Below, in pieces: positions 23,168-31,274 of a stretch of 32,891 nucleotides of DNA. The notes beneath the pieces were generated by a model, which ran no database searches, was not told the origin of the DNA, and was given only the letters and a program-made list of their open reading frames with translations. The stretch is from Lysobacterales bacterium (GTDB lineage Bacteria; Pseudomonadota; Gammaproteobacteria; Xanthomonadales; Marinicellaceae). The position numbers were made by a program, and so were the translations under genes. The stretch is taken from assembly GCA_020442725.1 (NCBI GenBank), contig JAGRJO010000005.1, forward strand, positions 1-32,891, in the 5' to 3' direction. The number at the start of each line of letters is the position of its first letter. The first letter of the stretch is position 1.

Positions 23168-23734
23168 ATGAGACATTTTAAATACATTTTAACTTTCGTA
23201 TCTGCTTTAGCATTGAGTACTTTGGCTGTTGCTGACAAAGGACATGCAAAACACGGTTCTTTTTCAGGAAAGCCTCAGAGCAAGCACAGCGTTGGTGGAA
23301 AGCATCGGGGCTATTCTGAGAGCCGACACTCATACGGCAATAATCACCAAAATTACGGATATAATAACAGACACAATAACTATCGACATGATAGCAGAAG
23401 AGATTATGGTCATCATGACTATGGCAATAATCACAGAAGAAATTACGGTTATCATGACTACAGAAGATATGACAATAACCGCTACAGAAATTACCGTCAT
23501 TACAATAATTATCGCCCTTATTATCAAAGCCGTTATCAGTATCGTCCATTAAGAGGTTTAGGATATTACTTTAGCCGTCCCGGGTATGGGTACGGACATT
23601 GGCATGATGGAATGTGGTGTGTCACTGTTCATCCACAGTCTTATTACTATGATTATTACTCAAACTACCCATACGACGGTGGCTGGAGATATGGCGATGG
23701 GGATTACGGAATAAACTTCTATTTTAGATTCTAA
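23168..23734 (+). CDS. Exported His/Tyr/Asn/Arg-rich low-complexity protein
   Basis: This is a 188-residue protein with a signal peptide (MRHFKYILTFVSALALSTLAVA, cleavage before DKGHAKHG) and an ATG at 23168 preceded by AGGAG at 23156-23160. Residues about 45-125 are built of short imperfect repeats of the form NxYGxHDY, HRRNYG and YNNR, made almost only of His, Tyr, Asn, Arg, Gly and Asp. The C-terminal part (about 130-188) is Tyr/Gly-rich and ends NFYFRF. Its many histidines could bind metal or heme, and its tyrosines could cross-link; both are inference. No known domain is visible. Reverse-strand open frames over the repeat region arise from the biased codons and are not genes. A strong terminator follows. 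Confidence 0.78.
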   Translation: MRHFKYILTFVSALALSTLAVADKGHAKHGSFSGKPQSKHSVGGKHRGYSESRHSYGNNHQNYGYNNRHNNYRHDSRRDYGHHDYGNNHRRNYGYHDYRRYDNNRYRNYRHYNNYRPYYQSRYQYRPLRGLGYYFSRPGYGYGHWHDGMWCVTVHPQSYYYDYYSNYPYDGGWRYGDGDYGINFYFRF

Positions 23735-23756
23735 GCCGATAAAACCTAAGTTGAAG

Positions 23757-23787
23757 AAAGCCTGTTGAGTTTCAGCAGGCTTTTTTT
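23757..23787 (+). terminator. Rho-independent terminator after the His/Tyr-rich gene
   Basis: A 12-bp stem (AAAGCCTGTTGA with TCAGCAGGCTTT, one G-U pair) and a three-base loop GTT are followed by a T run. It overlaps the minus-strand pabB stop codon and ends the plus-strand His/Tyr-rich gene. Confidence 0.88.
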
Positions 23788-25093
23788 ATTGCAAACTCTT
23801 AATCAATGCTCTGGCCTTGTGCATTGACTCTTCGGCTTCATTCTCGGCAATGGAGTCGTAAACAATTCCGGCTCCGGCATGAAGAGTGAGTTCGTTGTTT
23901 GTTAATGTAAAAGTGCGAATCAGTATGTTTAAATCCATTCTGCCATCATCGGTAATGTATCCGAACGAGCCGGTATAAGCTCCGCGTGGATAATCCTCAA
24001 GTTCGTCGATGATTTCCATGCAATGAATTTTGGGACAGCCGGTGATAGTACCACCCGGAAAAGTGGATTTGATAGCATCATAATAGGTGGTGTTCTTTTT
24101 CAGCTTCCCAATTACATTCGATACGATGTGATGAACTTTTTCATAAGACTCAATCGTCATAAACTCATTGACTTTAACCGTTCCGGGGCGGCTAACTCTT
24201 CCCAAATCATTCCGTTCCAAATCAATAAGCATAATATGTTCTGCTTGTTCTTTGGGATGATTGATGAGTTCTTGAACTAATAGTTTGTCATGTTCCAAAT
24301 CAGTTCCACGAGGCCGGGTTCCTGCAATCGGGCGTGTTTCAATAACTTGATTTTCGACTTTTATGAGTCGCTCTGGTGACGAACTGATGACCGAAAAATT
24401 TTCTGTTTGTAAAAGGCCTGCAAATGGTGCCGGATTGTGTTTTGACAACGATTGGTAGAGCGAAAATACATCAATTTTTTCTTTAGATTCAATATTCCAC
24501 TTTCGAGCCAGATTAACCTGATAGACATCGCCTTTTTTGATGTAATCAATCACTTTTCTCACATTATTTTTGTAGAGTTCTACGTCATCATTTTGTAATT
24601 TCAATTGTGAATTTTCGGATACCGGAATTGTTTTTTGCTTCAATAGTATCTTCTTCAGTTTGCCGAGTCTTTTTTTGGAGTCAGCAACAATCCAAGCCTG
24701 ATTTTTAATATGGTCGATAACAATGGACGAATGACTGCGAAAAGCTAAAGCCAGTGGTTGTCTTTCATCATGTTTGACATTTTGTAACTTGGTTTCCCAC
24801 GCTTTGATTGCAGAGTAACTTAGATAAAGAAACCAACCGGAATAAAACGGTAAGGGAAAATCTTTCTTAGATTTGGGTATTTTCTTATCAAACTTCTTAA
24901 ATAACCGATTGAGTTGCCCTTGTGAATAGGCAAAGCGAATGTCCTTTGATTTTTTAAAAAGAATGCTGTAACGACCGGTGATTTCGTTAACAATATGGCT
25001 ATTGAGTAATGCCGGGAATTTCTTAGGGAAACTTCGAGCCAGAGCTTGTAAATCAGGAACTGTTTCCAGCTTGGCTCGAAATTGTTTTTTCAC
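23786..25093 (-). CDS. pabB: Aminodeoxychorismate synthase component I (PabB-like)
   Basis: This is a 435-residue chorismate-binding enzyme of the PabB/TrpE family. PabB with PabA makes 4-amino-4-deoxychorismate for folate. The chorismate domain (about 165-430) holds IETRPIAGTRPRG, IDLERNDLGRV, GTVKV, TFPGGTITGCPK and AYTGSFGYI. Against PabB, the active-site Lys of E. coli PabB (PIKGT) is Ala257 here (PIAGT), which is the TrpE-like residue; this matters for mechanism. Context supports PabB: it lies 11 bases downstream of fabF, the order found in Xanthomonadales (acpP-fabF-pabB). The start is GTG at 25093 with no clear ribosome-binding site. No mltG follows as it does in those genomes, since this block ends at a convergent gene. 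Confidence 0.8.
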   Translation of the reverse strand: MKKQFRAKLETVPDLQALARSFPKKFPALLNSHIVNEITGRYSILFKKSKDIRFAYSQGQLNRLFKKFDKKIPKSKKDFPLPFYSGWFLYLSYSAIKAWETKLQNVKHDERQPLALAFRSHSSIVIDHIKNQAWIVADSKKRLGKLKKILLKQKTIPVSENSQLKLQNDDVELYKNNVRKVIDYIKKGDVYQVNLARKWNIESKEKIDVFSLYQSLSKHNPAPFAGLLQTENFSVISSSPERLIKVENQVIETRPIAGTRPRGTDLEHDKLLVQELINHPKEQAEHIMLIDLERNDLGRVSRPGTVKVNEFMTIESYEKVHHIVSNVIGKLKKNTTYYDAIKSTFPGGTITGCPKIHCMEIIDELEDYPRGAYTGSFGYITDDGRMDLNILIRTFTLTNNELTLHAGAGIVYDSIAENEAEESMHKARALIKSLQ

Positions 25094-25104
25094 GAATTTT
25101 GTGA

Positions 25105-26343
25105 TTATACTTTTTGAAACACAACGGTTGCATTGGTTCCGCCAAACCCAAATGAATTTGACATGACAATATTAACTTCTGCATCTCGTGAGTCATTTGC
25201 AATGTAATCTAAGTCACATCCTTCACCCGGGTTATCCAAGTTGATGGTTCCCGGTAACACCTGATCACGAATGGAAAGCACGCTGAATATCGCTTCAACA
25301 CCACCGGCTGCACCCAGCAAATGTCCGGTCATGGATTTAGTTGAACCAACAGCCGTTTTATAAGCATAATCTCCCAGAGCAGTCTTGATTGCATCGGTCT
25401 CTCCTCTGTCGCCCAGAGGTGTGGAAGTTCCGTGTGCGTTGATGTAATCAATTTGTTCCGGGTTGATTTTAGCATCCTTCATCGCATTAACTATGCATCT
25501 CGCCGCTCCTTCTCCCGCCGGTGATGGTGATGTCATGTGGTAAGCATCCGAACTCATGCCAAACCCAATGATTTCAGCATAAATCTTAGCTCCACGAGCT
25601 TTTGCATGTTCATACTCTTCGAGCACCAGAACGCCCGCACCGTCACCCAATACGAAACCATCACGATCCTGATCCCAAGGTCTGGAGGCTCGTTTAGGGT
25701 CGTCATTTCGTGTGGACAATGCTTTTGCAGAGGCAAATCCTCCAATTGCTAAAGGTGTTGTCGCATACTCACAACCACCACACACGATGGCATCGGCTTC
25801 ACCATAAATGATGGAACGCATAGCTAAGCCAATATTATGTGTTGCTGTCGAACAAGCGGTTACTGCTGAAAAACTCGGTCCCTTGATTCCATACATAATC
25901 GAAAGATGACCACCGGCCATATTGATAATGGTGCTGGGAACAAAGAACGGTGAGATTCTTCGTGCCCCTTTTTCCAGCCATGTCTCTGTGGTTTTCTGAA
26001 TACCATAAATACCACCAATACCGGCACCGATATAAATACCGACTCTTTCAGCATTGTCGTCATTAATTTCTAAACCGGAATCAGCGATAGCATCAACTCC
26101 GGCTGCAATTCCATAATGCATAAAAGGATCCATTTTGCGGGATTCCTTTTTGTTGATATATTTGTCAATATCCAAATCTCTGATTTCCCCTGCAATGGTG
26201 CAAGCAAAATCGGTTGTATCAAAGTGAGTGAGCTGGTCAATACCACTATTGCCCGCTACTATGTTCTTCCAGGCTGTATCAATGGAGTTTCCAACAGGTG
26301 ATACAATCCCCAAACCTGTTACTACAACTCTTCTTTGTTTCAT
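25105..26343 (-). CDS. fabF: Beta-ketoacyl-ACP synthase II
   Basis: This is a 412-residue cytosolic condensing enzyme that elongates acyl-ACP with malonyl-ACP in fatty acid synthesis. The Cys-His-His triad is complete: Cys164 in TACSTATHN, His304 in NAHGTSTPLGD and His341 in MTGHLLGAAGG. Length and motif spacing match FabF (KAS II), not FabB. The upstream neighbour is acpP, 80 bases away with a hairpin between, and pabB follows 11 bases downstream. The start ATG is preceded by AGGGG. Confidence 0.97.
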   Translation of the reverse strand: MKQRRVVVTGLGIVSPVGNSIDTAWKNIVAGNSGIDQLTHFDTTDFACTIAGEIRDLDIDKYINKKESRKMDPFMHYGIAAGVDAIADSGLEINDDNAERVGIYIGAGIGGIYGIQKTTETWLEKGARRISPFFVPSTIINMAGGHLSIMYGIKGPSFSAVTACSTATHNIGLAMRSIIYGEADAIVCGGCEYATTPLAIGGFASAKALSTRNDDPKRASRPWDQDRDGFVLGDGAGVLVLEEYEHAKARGAKIYAEIIGFGMSSDAYHMTSPSPAGEGAARCIVNAMKDAKINPEQIDYINAHGTSTPLGDRGETDAIKTALGDYAYKTAVGSTKSMTGHLLGAAGGVEAIFSVLSIRDQVLPGTINLDNPGEGCDLDYIANDSRDAEVNIVMSNSFGFGGTNATVVFQKV

Positions 26344-26363
26344 AAAATCGTTCCCCTATTAAA

Positions 26364-26394
26364 TTAAAAAAGCCACGTAACATGACGCAGCTTT
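26364..26394 (-). terminator. Weak terminator or attenuator between acpP and fabF
   Basis: On the minus strand, AAAGCTGCGT pairs with ACGTGGCTTT (two wobble pairs), with a six-base loop and a following T-rich run. It sits between acpP and fabF and may lower fabF and pabB expression relative to acpP. Confidence 0.55.
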
Positions 26395-26423
26395 ATCTAA
26401 AGTTCAGTAATCAGCCCTGAAGA

Positions 26424-26663
26424 TTAGGCGTTAGCTACTACATAGTCAATAGCACCTTGAACGGTTGTGATTTTGTCTGCATCAGACTCAGGAATTTCAC
26501 AATCAAATTCTTCTTCCAAAGCCATAACCAACTCAACAGTATCCAGTGAGTCAGCACCTAAATCATCAACAAATGAAGCACTGTTATTCAACTCAGATGC
26601 ATCAACATCCAGATCCAGTTGCTCAACAATAATTTCTTTAACGCGTTGCTCTTTATCGCTCAT
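26424..26663 (-). CDS. acpP: Acyl carrier protein
   Basis: This is a 79-residue acidic carrier protein for fatty acid synthesis. The phosphopantetheine site is Ser39 in [18 protein letters not shown], the classic AcpP motif, and the remaining helices match the usual four-helix fold. The start codon has AAGGGG upstream. A promoter is predicted at 26724-26752, so acpP heads the acpP-fabF-pabB transcript. The attenuator-like hairpin after it fits the high ACP demand of the cell. Confidence 0.97.
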   Translation of the reverse strand: MSDKEQRVKEIIVEQLDLDVDASELNNSASFVDDLGADSLDTVELVMALEEEFDCEIPESDADKITTVQGAIDYVVANA

Positions 26664-26723
26664 CTTGTTTTGTACCCCTTGGTGTAAATATAAATTTCGT
26701 GTGGTATTTTATGCAATGATAAA

Positions 26724-26752
26724 ATAATAATCCAGTAATTAGTCCGGCTCAA
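26724..26752 (-). promoter_or_regulatory. Sigma-70-type promoter of acpP
   Basis: On the minus strand, TTGAGC and TATTAT are separated by exactly 17 bases. Transcription would start about 54 bases before the acpP ATG. Confidence 0.55.
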
Positions 26753-26800
26753 AGGCATATATACCGGATAATTTGTCGTGATTGTCGCTAAAATGGTTGG

Positions 26801-27412
26801 TTATTTACCATATTTCGCTTCGTTATACATTTTTAAATCTTCTTCGAATTTCTCCTCAACGGTACTCACTTCCGCTTTTTTGGTTTCAATAAATTCGATT
26901 TGATAAGAAATCTTTTCATCAACGGCTTTAATTCTTGATTGTAATGAATCTGAAACCGGTTGACCTTTGCGTTCTGAGTCAGCTGCCATTGAGACCAATT
27001 GCTCACGGCTGTTTTTTTGAAACTCAAGGTTTTGTTGAGCGGATTCGATATTTTTTTTCAGTGCAAAGAGTCTTTCTTCTTTCAATCTTTCAATTTCTTT
27101 TTCACTGGTATAAGCCTTCAGGATGTTTTGACGCTTGACTTCTTCTTCAGCAGCTAATTTTTCTTCCGCTTCTTGCTGTCTTTTTTGCTCGGCGAGTTGA
27201 TTTTCGACTTCTTTATCGACAACTTTTTCAACAACAATTCCGTGTTCGTTTAGCTCCTTATGTTCTTTATCAATTTGCTCTGGTGGAACTTTGTCACTGT
27301 ATGTAACACGACCGTTTTCATCCACCCATTTGTACATTTTTTTCTTTGCTGAGGCATCAGAAAAAAACAAAAACAAGGATAAAACCAAGAGGACAAACTT
27401 CACATTATGCAT
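26801..27412 (-). CDS. DUF4124 domain coiled-coil periplasmic protein
   Basis: This is a 203-residue exported protein. A signal peptide (MHNVKFVLLVLSLFLFFSDASA) is followed by the DUF4124 motif YKWVDENGRVTYSDKVPP (about 27-44). The rest (about 60-190) is a strongly charged Glu/Lys/Gln-rich coiled coil. DUF4124 occurs at the start of many small periplasmic proteins of unknown function in gammaproteobacteria. It lies 18 bases downstream of the AmpE-like gene in the same direction, so the two are probably co-transcribed. No function can be assigned. Confidence 0.85.
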   Translation of the reverse strand: MHNVKFVLLVLSLFLFFSDASAKKKMYKWVDENGRVTYSDKVPPEQIDKEHKELNEHGIVVEKVVDKEVENQLAEQKRQQEAEEKLAAEEEVKRQNILKAYTSEKEIERLKEERLFALKKNIESAQQNLEFQKNSREQLVSMAADSERKGQPVSDSLQSRIKAVDEKISYQIEFIETKKAEVSTVEEKFEEDLKMYNEAKYGK

Positions 27413-27430
27413 TTCAATAAACCTTAAATT

Positions 27431-28216
27431 TTAAATTGCTAAAATAACTTGAATAGATACTACCACAAGCCAAACCACCAGCATTCTTTTCAAAACGCTT
27501 AATGTCACCAATTCGACATTTTTTTGTTCGTCAGGTTCAATTTCGCAAATTTCAACCGCGAAATCTGTTGCCTCATACAAAAAACTGTCATCCATGGATT
27601 TGATATTTTCAAAGCTCATATAAGGTTTGCATTTTTTGAAAATTCTTTCAAAATCACTGGCGATTGCCAGAGAAATAACCATCATCCATGCTGCCGGGAA
27701 GTTGAGCACTTTCATCAGACGCGTTGTCGTACTTTTCAATTCATTATCATTTTCAGTATAAAAATCGAGTCGCTCGCTTAAACGATAAATTAAAGCACCG
27801 GCAACTCCTAAAACAACATACCAGAAAAAAACTCCAAACCAACGATGCATGGAAACTTCAGTCATGGTTTTAATTAAAGTTGAGACTTTGGTGTTTTTTC
27901 TCAATCCCAGTCTTTTGTGAATTTCTCCGCTTTCGGCATCTTCTTTGAGACTATGTGGTCCAATGACATAAAAAAGAATCAAAACTGAAACCAATAACAC
28001 ACCCAAAACAGAACCAAAAAGAAGCGAAAGTATGAAGTAAATTACCGTTACCGGAATTGCAACTGTAAGAATTACATTTAATTCAGGGCTTTTAATTCCG
28101 CTAGATTTTTCAAACCACCTTGCCCAGTTTTTGTACCAGGTAAAATCGCGCAGTTTATCCGGTTTTTTGATGGTGTGACTGATTAAATAAGCGAGTATGA
28201 GTGCCAGTAATTTCAT
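27431..28216 (-). CDS. ampE: AmpE-like inner-membrane protein
   Basis: This is a 261-residue inner-membrane protein of the CobD/CbiB-related AmpE group. AmpE was named from the ampDE operon of enterobacteria; its molecular role is unclear. Hydrophobic segments lie at about 1-14, 47-85, 124-145, 170-187 and 245-261. The conserved stretch RWFGVFFWYVVLGVAGALIYRL is followed by LDFYTEND, a pattern I associate with AmpE. AmpD is not next to it here, so a beta-lactamase link is only by name. The DUF4124 gene follows 18 bases downstream. The length is close to the roughly 280 residues of E. coli AmpE. Confidence 0.65.
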   Translation of the reverse strand: MKLLALILAYLISHTIKKPDKLRDFTWYKNWARWFEKSSGIKSPELNVILTVAIPVTVIYFILSLLFGSVLGVLLVSVLILFYVIGPHSLKEDAESGEIHKRLGLRKNTKVSTLIKTMTEVSMHRWFGVFFWYVVLGVAGALIYRLSERLDFYTENDNELKSTTTRLMKVLNFPAAWMMVISLAIASDFERIFKKCKPYMSFENIKSMDDSFLYEATDFAVEICEIEPDEQKNVELVTLSVLKRMLVVWLVVVSIQVILAI

Positions 28217-28503
28217 TTAAGATTGTAACAATACAAGTAGCGATAATTATAACATGCTCCAATGAAGTTTAGCTGAATGTGCTATTTAATAAAGCGTATT
28301 TATCTGCTTTTCAATTTACATAGTCGAAGTTTGAAAAACTAATTATTAAATAATATGATTCTCTGTATTAATTCACAAAAATCTAACATATTTTGTGCTA
28401 AGATTTTGGAATCTTGCTGAAATTGTGTTTTGACCAAACCACTAAACTCAGTTCGGTGAGATAAGGACTTATATTTTTTAAATTATTGACAGAGGAAATA
28501 CCT
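28217..28503 (+). other. Promoter region before the metalloprotease
   Basis: This 287-base gap is the longest in the window, and it separates the divergent AmpE-like gene and metalloprotease. It contains a good plus-strand promoter at 28331-28359 and a small perfect hairpin AAGATTTTGGAATCTT near 28401. No coding sequence, repeat or further signal was found. Confidence 0.6.
28331..28359 (+). promoter_or_regulatory. Sigma-70-type promoter of the metalloprotease
   Basis: TTGAAA (28331-28336) and TATGAT (28354-28359) are separated by exactly 17 bases. Transcription would start near 28366, giving a leader of about 138 bases before the ATG at 28504. Confidence 0.6.
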
Positions 28504-30141
28504 ATGAAAAAATACATACATACATACATACATACATACATTTTAGCGTGCCTGATATTTGCATCAGTTTCTCACGCAGTTAATTACCATGCTATTGAAA
28601 ATCGACCGGATTTTGTAAGTCTCAATCCGCAACCAATGACGAATGAACATATCTTCAAGGCTGGTTTAGGACATGAGAATGCCTTAATCAATGCCAGTTA
28701 TATTCGTTTTAATAAACGTGCCTTAAGTGTTTTCAAAGGAGAGAATGGCAAATTCTATGAAGCCCCAAACACACAAATGTCAGGTCAACAAATACCCATC
28801 AAAGTTCCTGACAGCAACCAACCATTATTTCTCAATTTTGAGAATGTTCAGAATCTGATAGAAGGAGAGGATGTTGTCACTTATACAGGGCATGTAGAAG
28901 GTGATACCGGGAATTTCTTCACAATCTCTGTTGATGGTGATAATGTTATGGGCAAGATCAATTATGGCAAATTTATTTATATCATCGCACCACTGGAAGG
29001 TCCCGGCAATAAACACTCCATTGCCAAATTGGAAAAGAGGTTGATGAATAAGGATACTAGCGAAGATGTTATTGGTGAAGAAGGTATTGAAAAAAAAGCT
29101 GTTAATTATGTTGAAAAATGGGCTAACGGTACAGGTTATGTAAAAGTATTGTTCTACTTCTCCAGTGATGTCTATTGGCCGAGTGCTTATGTTAGCACAA
29201 TTGTATCTGAAATGAATGCGGCACTTTTTCGTAGCGGAGTCGCTTCCAATAACTCTATATCATCTGCCGGTATGAAAATTATAAACTCCACTTTTTCAGG
29301 ACAATGTAAATATGATATTTTGAATAAAATGGGTTACTCATTAAGCGAATTTTCTAATATACAACAAGATATAGTTACTTATGGAGCTGATATTGCAGTC
29401 TTAATTGTTAGATCAAATACAGGTCAGCAATGTCAAGCTGGATTTAGTGGTAGAGTAGGTGGCTTAGCTTATGGCTATTTATCACAATATCCATTTGCAG
29501 TAGTCGCAGACTCTTATGCTTTGGGAGATTTGACAGCATTGCATGAGATTGGGCATATATTTGGTGGTGCTCATGCTGTTGCAGGGGGATATCCGGGTGT
29601 TTACTCATATTCCAGAGGCCTAATTTATTTTGATCACCAAAACCCGGATAATAGTTGGCAAACCATTATGGGTGCTTATGGAACAGGCTCTGATGACTGT
29701 GTCTTTAATGGTCCATATTCACCCTGTGAAAGAATAGATTATTTCTCAAATCCGAGTAAGTATTACAATGGGATTGCTACCGGTGCTTCCAATAGAAATA
29801 TGAAACAATCATTAAATAATACAATGCCAATAGTTTCGGGATGGAGAGGGAATGCTTTGACTGTACCTTCAGCGCCCAATCCAATCTCATCGCAAAGCGG
29901 AGCTTGCTATGGTATGAATACAATTCACTGGACAGCGCAATCGAGCGCAACACAATATAAACTCTATTCATCCTCAAGTTCATCATTTGGTTCTCCGGCA
30001 CTAGTATATAGTGGTTCAGCAACAGGAACATTCATAAATGTAGCTGGAACTGAGTATTTAAGGGCAAAAGCTTGTAACTCAGCAGGTTGCAGCGCATATA
30101 GCAATCAAGTCGTTGCCACATATACAAATGGTTGTTTTTAA
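28504..30141 (+). CDS. Secreted metzincin-type zinc metalloprotease, repeat-tract signal peptide
   Basis: This is a 545-residue exported zinc protease. The ATG at 28504 has AGAGGA at 28491-28496. The signal peptide (about 1-28, ending SHA) is encoded by 7.5 tandem copies of ATAC, giving the repeat IHTY. A pro-region-like segment (about 30-190) precedes the catalytic domain (about 205-440). The zinc motif HEIGHIFGGAH has His347, Glu348, His351 and His357, followed by a candidate Met-turn Met389 in IMGAY, as in metzincins (M12-like). The C-terminal domain (about 445-540) resembles fibronectin type III, a carbohydrate- or surface-binding module. Cysteine pairs suit a secreted enzyme. The target is unknown. 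See the phase-variation finding. Confidence 0.88.
   Translation: MKKYIHTYIHTYILACLIFASVSHAVNYHAIENRPDFVSLNPQPMTNEHIFKAGLGHENALINASYIRFNKRALSVFKGENGKFYEAPNTQMSGQQIPIKVPDSNQPLFLNFENVQNLIEGEDVVTYTGHVEGDTGNFFTISVDGDNVMGKINYGKFIYIIAPLEGPGNKHSIAKLEKRLMNKDTSEDVIGEEGIEKKAVNYVEKWANGTGYVKVLFYFSSDVYWPSAYVSTIVSEMNAALFRSGVASNNSISSAGMKIINSTFSGQCKYDILNKMGYSLSEFSNIQQDIVTYGADIAVLIVRSNTGQQCQAGFSGRVGGLAYGYLSQYPFAVVADSYALGDLTALHEIGHIFGGAHAVAGGYPGVYSYSRGLIYFDHQNPDNSWQTIMGAYGTGSDDCVFNGPYSPCERIDYFSNPSKYYNGIATGASNRNMKQSLNNTMPIVSGWRGNALTVPSAPNPISSQSGACYGMNTIHWTAQSSATQYKLYSSSSSSFGSPALVYSGSATGTFINVAGTEYLRAKACNSAGCSAYSNQVVATYTNGCF
28512..28541 (+). repeat. Tetranucleotide tandem repeat (ATAC)7.5 inside the protease signal peptide
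   Basis: Seven perfect ATAC units plus AT occupy 28512-28541, three codons after the start. Loss of one unit puts the frame directly onto a TAG. Gain of one unit reaches a TAA about 14 codons after the tract. Such tracts change length by slipped-strand mispairing. Confidence 0.97.
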
Positions 30142-30177
30142 ATTGAACATTACGAAAATATTGATTTCTACGAATTG

Positions 30178-30709
30178 TGGAAACCAGTACTAAACCTCAA
30201 GGAGTTATTGATATGAAAAAATTAATATTCGCATTATTACTCATTTTTTGTTATTTATCTGTATCCGCCCAACAAGGTCCTGTAGCTCCTTGTGTGGACT
30301 GTGAGTCTCTATCAAAACGAACCGAACCTCATAATGGGATGTGGTATAACCCGGATCAATCAGGAAGCGGAATGACTCTTGACATACAGGATGGCAAACT
30401 GTTTGGAGTGGTTTTTGGGTACGATGATGATGGAAAGTCCAGATGGTGGACATTTGTTAACGATTTATCACCTTCTGATGAACCCAATATCATGTGGACG
30501 CTCAATGCTGATTTGATGCAGTTTGAGAATGGCAATAGTTTTAACAATGATTATGTTTTTCCTACTCAAACAGATTATGAGGGACAAATTTCACTGAAGT
30601 TCACACAAAAAAATCATGCTCTGTACAGTATCAATGGTGGAGAAGAGCAAAATATTGTGCCAATTATCTTTGGTGTTACAAAAAGCAGAGATTTTCCTGA
30701 ACAGACATC
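30178..30709 (+). repeat. First copy of a 532-base near-identical tandem duplication
   Basis: This stretch, starting 35 bases before the ATG and covering the first 165 codons, is nearly identical to 31266-31797 (offset 1088 bases). In the coding part I count only four amino-acid differences by eye. The copies diverge abruptly after the shared PEQTS codons. Confidence 0.9.
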
Positions 30710-31157
30710 TTTCCAGTTTCCTGAATTAAAAGGTGTTTGGACTTTGTTATATACGCTTAATCCTGAAATTGGTAATCCAATATATGCTCCATACCAGCCT
30801 TTTAATAACTTTTCTGAAACAATTGTTATAGGAAATAAAATAATTGCTGATGCAAATCAGGATGGAATCAATGAAACCCATTATCCGGTTTATTACTTTT
30901 ATCCTTTAATTTACCCTGAATATTTGTTATGGGGTGATATCACATGCCAACTTATTTCAGATGATGAAATTGTAAGTCCCGGTTGTGAGTTTAGAAAAGA
31001 TTATGGTTTATTTGGAAATGATCCAAGCAACAAACCACTTTTCAAAATGAAACTTGGCGGATTGGGTGCCTATCGTCTTTTCGGAGAAGATCAGGATGGT
31101 CATACTTTTGAAGCGATAAAAATCAGTTCGGATACAGGAATATTTTTTAATAATTAG
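30213..31157 (+). CDS. Secreted hypothetical protein, paralog 1
   Basis: This is a 314-residue exported protein. The ATG at 30213 has AAGGAG at about 30199-30204. A signal peptide (MKKLIFALLLIFCYLSVSA) precedes QQGPVAPCVDC. The mature start has the motif MWYNPDQSGSGMTLD, then GKLFGVVFGYDDDGKSRWWTF. This is a 'SGxG...F.YD..G...WW' beta-domain I have seen in secreted proteins of Lysobacterales-like bacteria, often without any assigned function. The C-terminal part ends KMKLGGLGAYRLFGED then GHTFE. The next gene is a paralog: the two share almost all of residues 1-165, then diverge. They follow the metalloprotease in the same direction. The function is unknown. Confidence 0.85.
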   Translation: MKKLIFALLLIFCYLSVSAQQGPVAPCVDCESLSKRTEPHNGMWYNPDQSGSGMTLDIQDGKLFGVVFGYDDDGKSRWWTFVNDLSPSDEPNIMWTLNADLMQFENGNSFNNDYVFPTQTDYEGQISLKFTQKNHALYSINGGEEQNIVPIIFGVTKSRDFPEQTSFQFPELKGVWTLLYTLNPEIGNPIYAPYQPFNNFSETIVIGNKIIADANQDGINETHYPVYYFYPLIYPEYLLWGDITCQLISDDEIVSPGCEFRKDYGLFGNDPSNKPLFKMKLGGLGAYRLFGEDQDGHTFEAIKISSDTGIFFNN

Positions 31158-31249
31158 TGTTATTCGTTAGACTTGGATGAAGTAATTTTGCACTGGCAAC
31201 CCAATGTTATCATCAATCATTTGTAAAATAAAATTGTGACAATATTTTC

Positions 31250-31274
31250 TGGTTTCCATGATTTCTGGAAACCA
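31250..31274 (+). repeat. Perfect inverted repeat before paralog 2
   Basis: TGGTTTCCA (31250-31258) and TGGAAACCA (31266-31274) form a perfect 9-bp inverted repeat with a seven-base gap, 26 bases before the ATG. Paralog 1 has only the right arm at the matching position. Confidence 0.6.

Noticed and set aside
23178-23549. Long open frames on the minus and alternate plus strands over the His/Tyr-rich gene
   Set aside because: They arise from repeated codons of the true gene, lack ribosome-binding sites, and translate to low-complexity Ile/Met/Thr or Cys/Asp strings.
26771-26787. RegA site upstream of acpP (TTGTCGTGATTGTCGC)
   Set aside because: The GTCG half-sites are in direct, not inverted, orientation, so they do not form the GCGNC-GNCGC palindrome seen at 20703-20719.
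28486-28503. TTG at 28486 as the metalloprotease start
   Set aside because: It contains the AGAGGA ribosome-binding site of the ATG at 28504, which directly precedes a normal signal peptide.
28512-28541. ATAC repeat as a CRISPR or mobile-element remnant
   Set aside because: The unit is only four bases, without spacers or terminal repeats; it is a simple tandem repeat within a coding frame.
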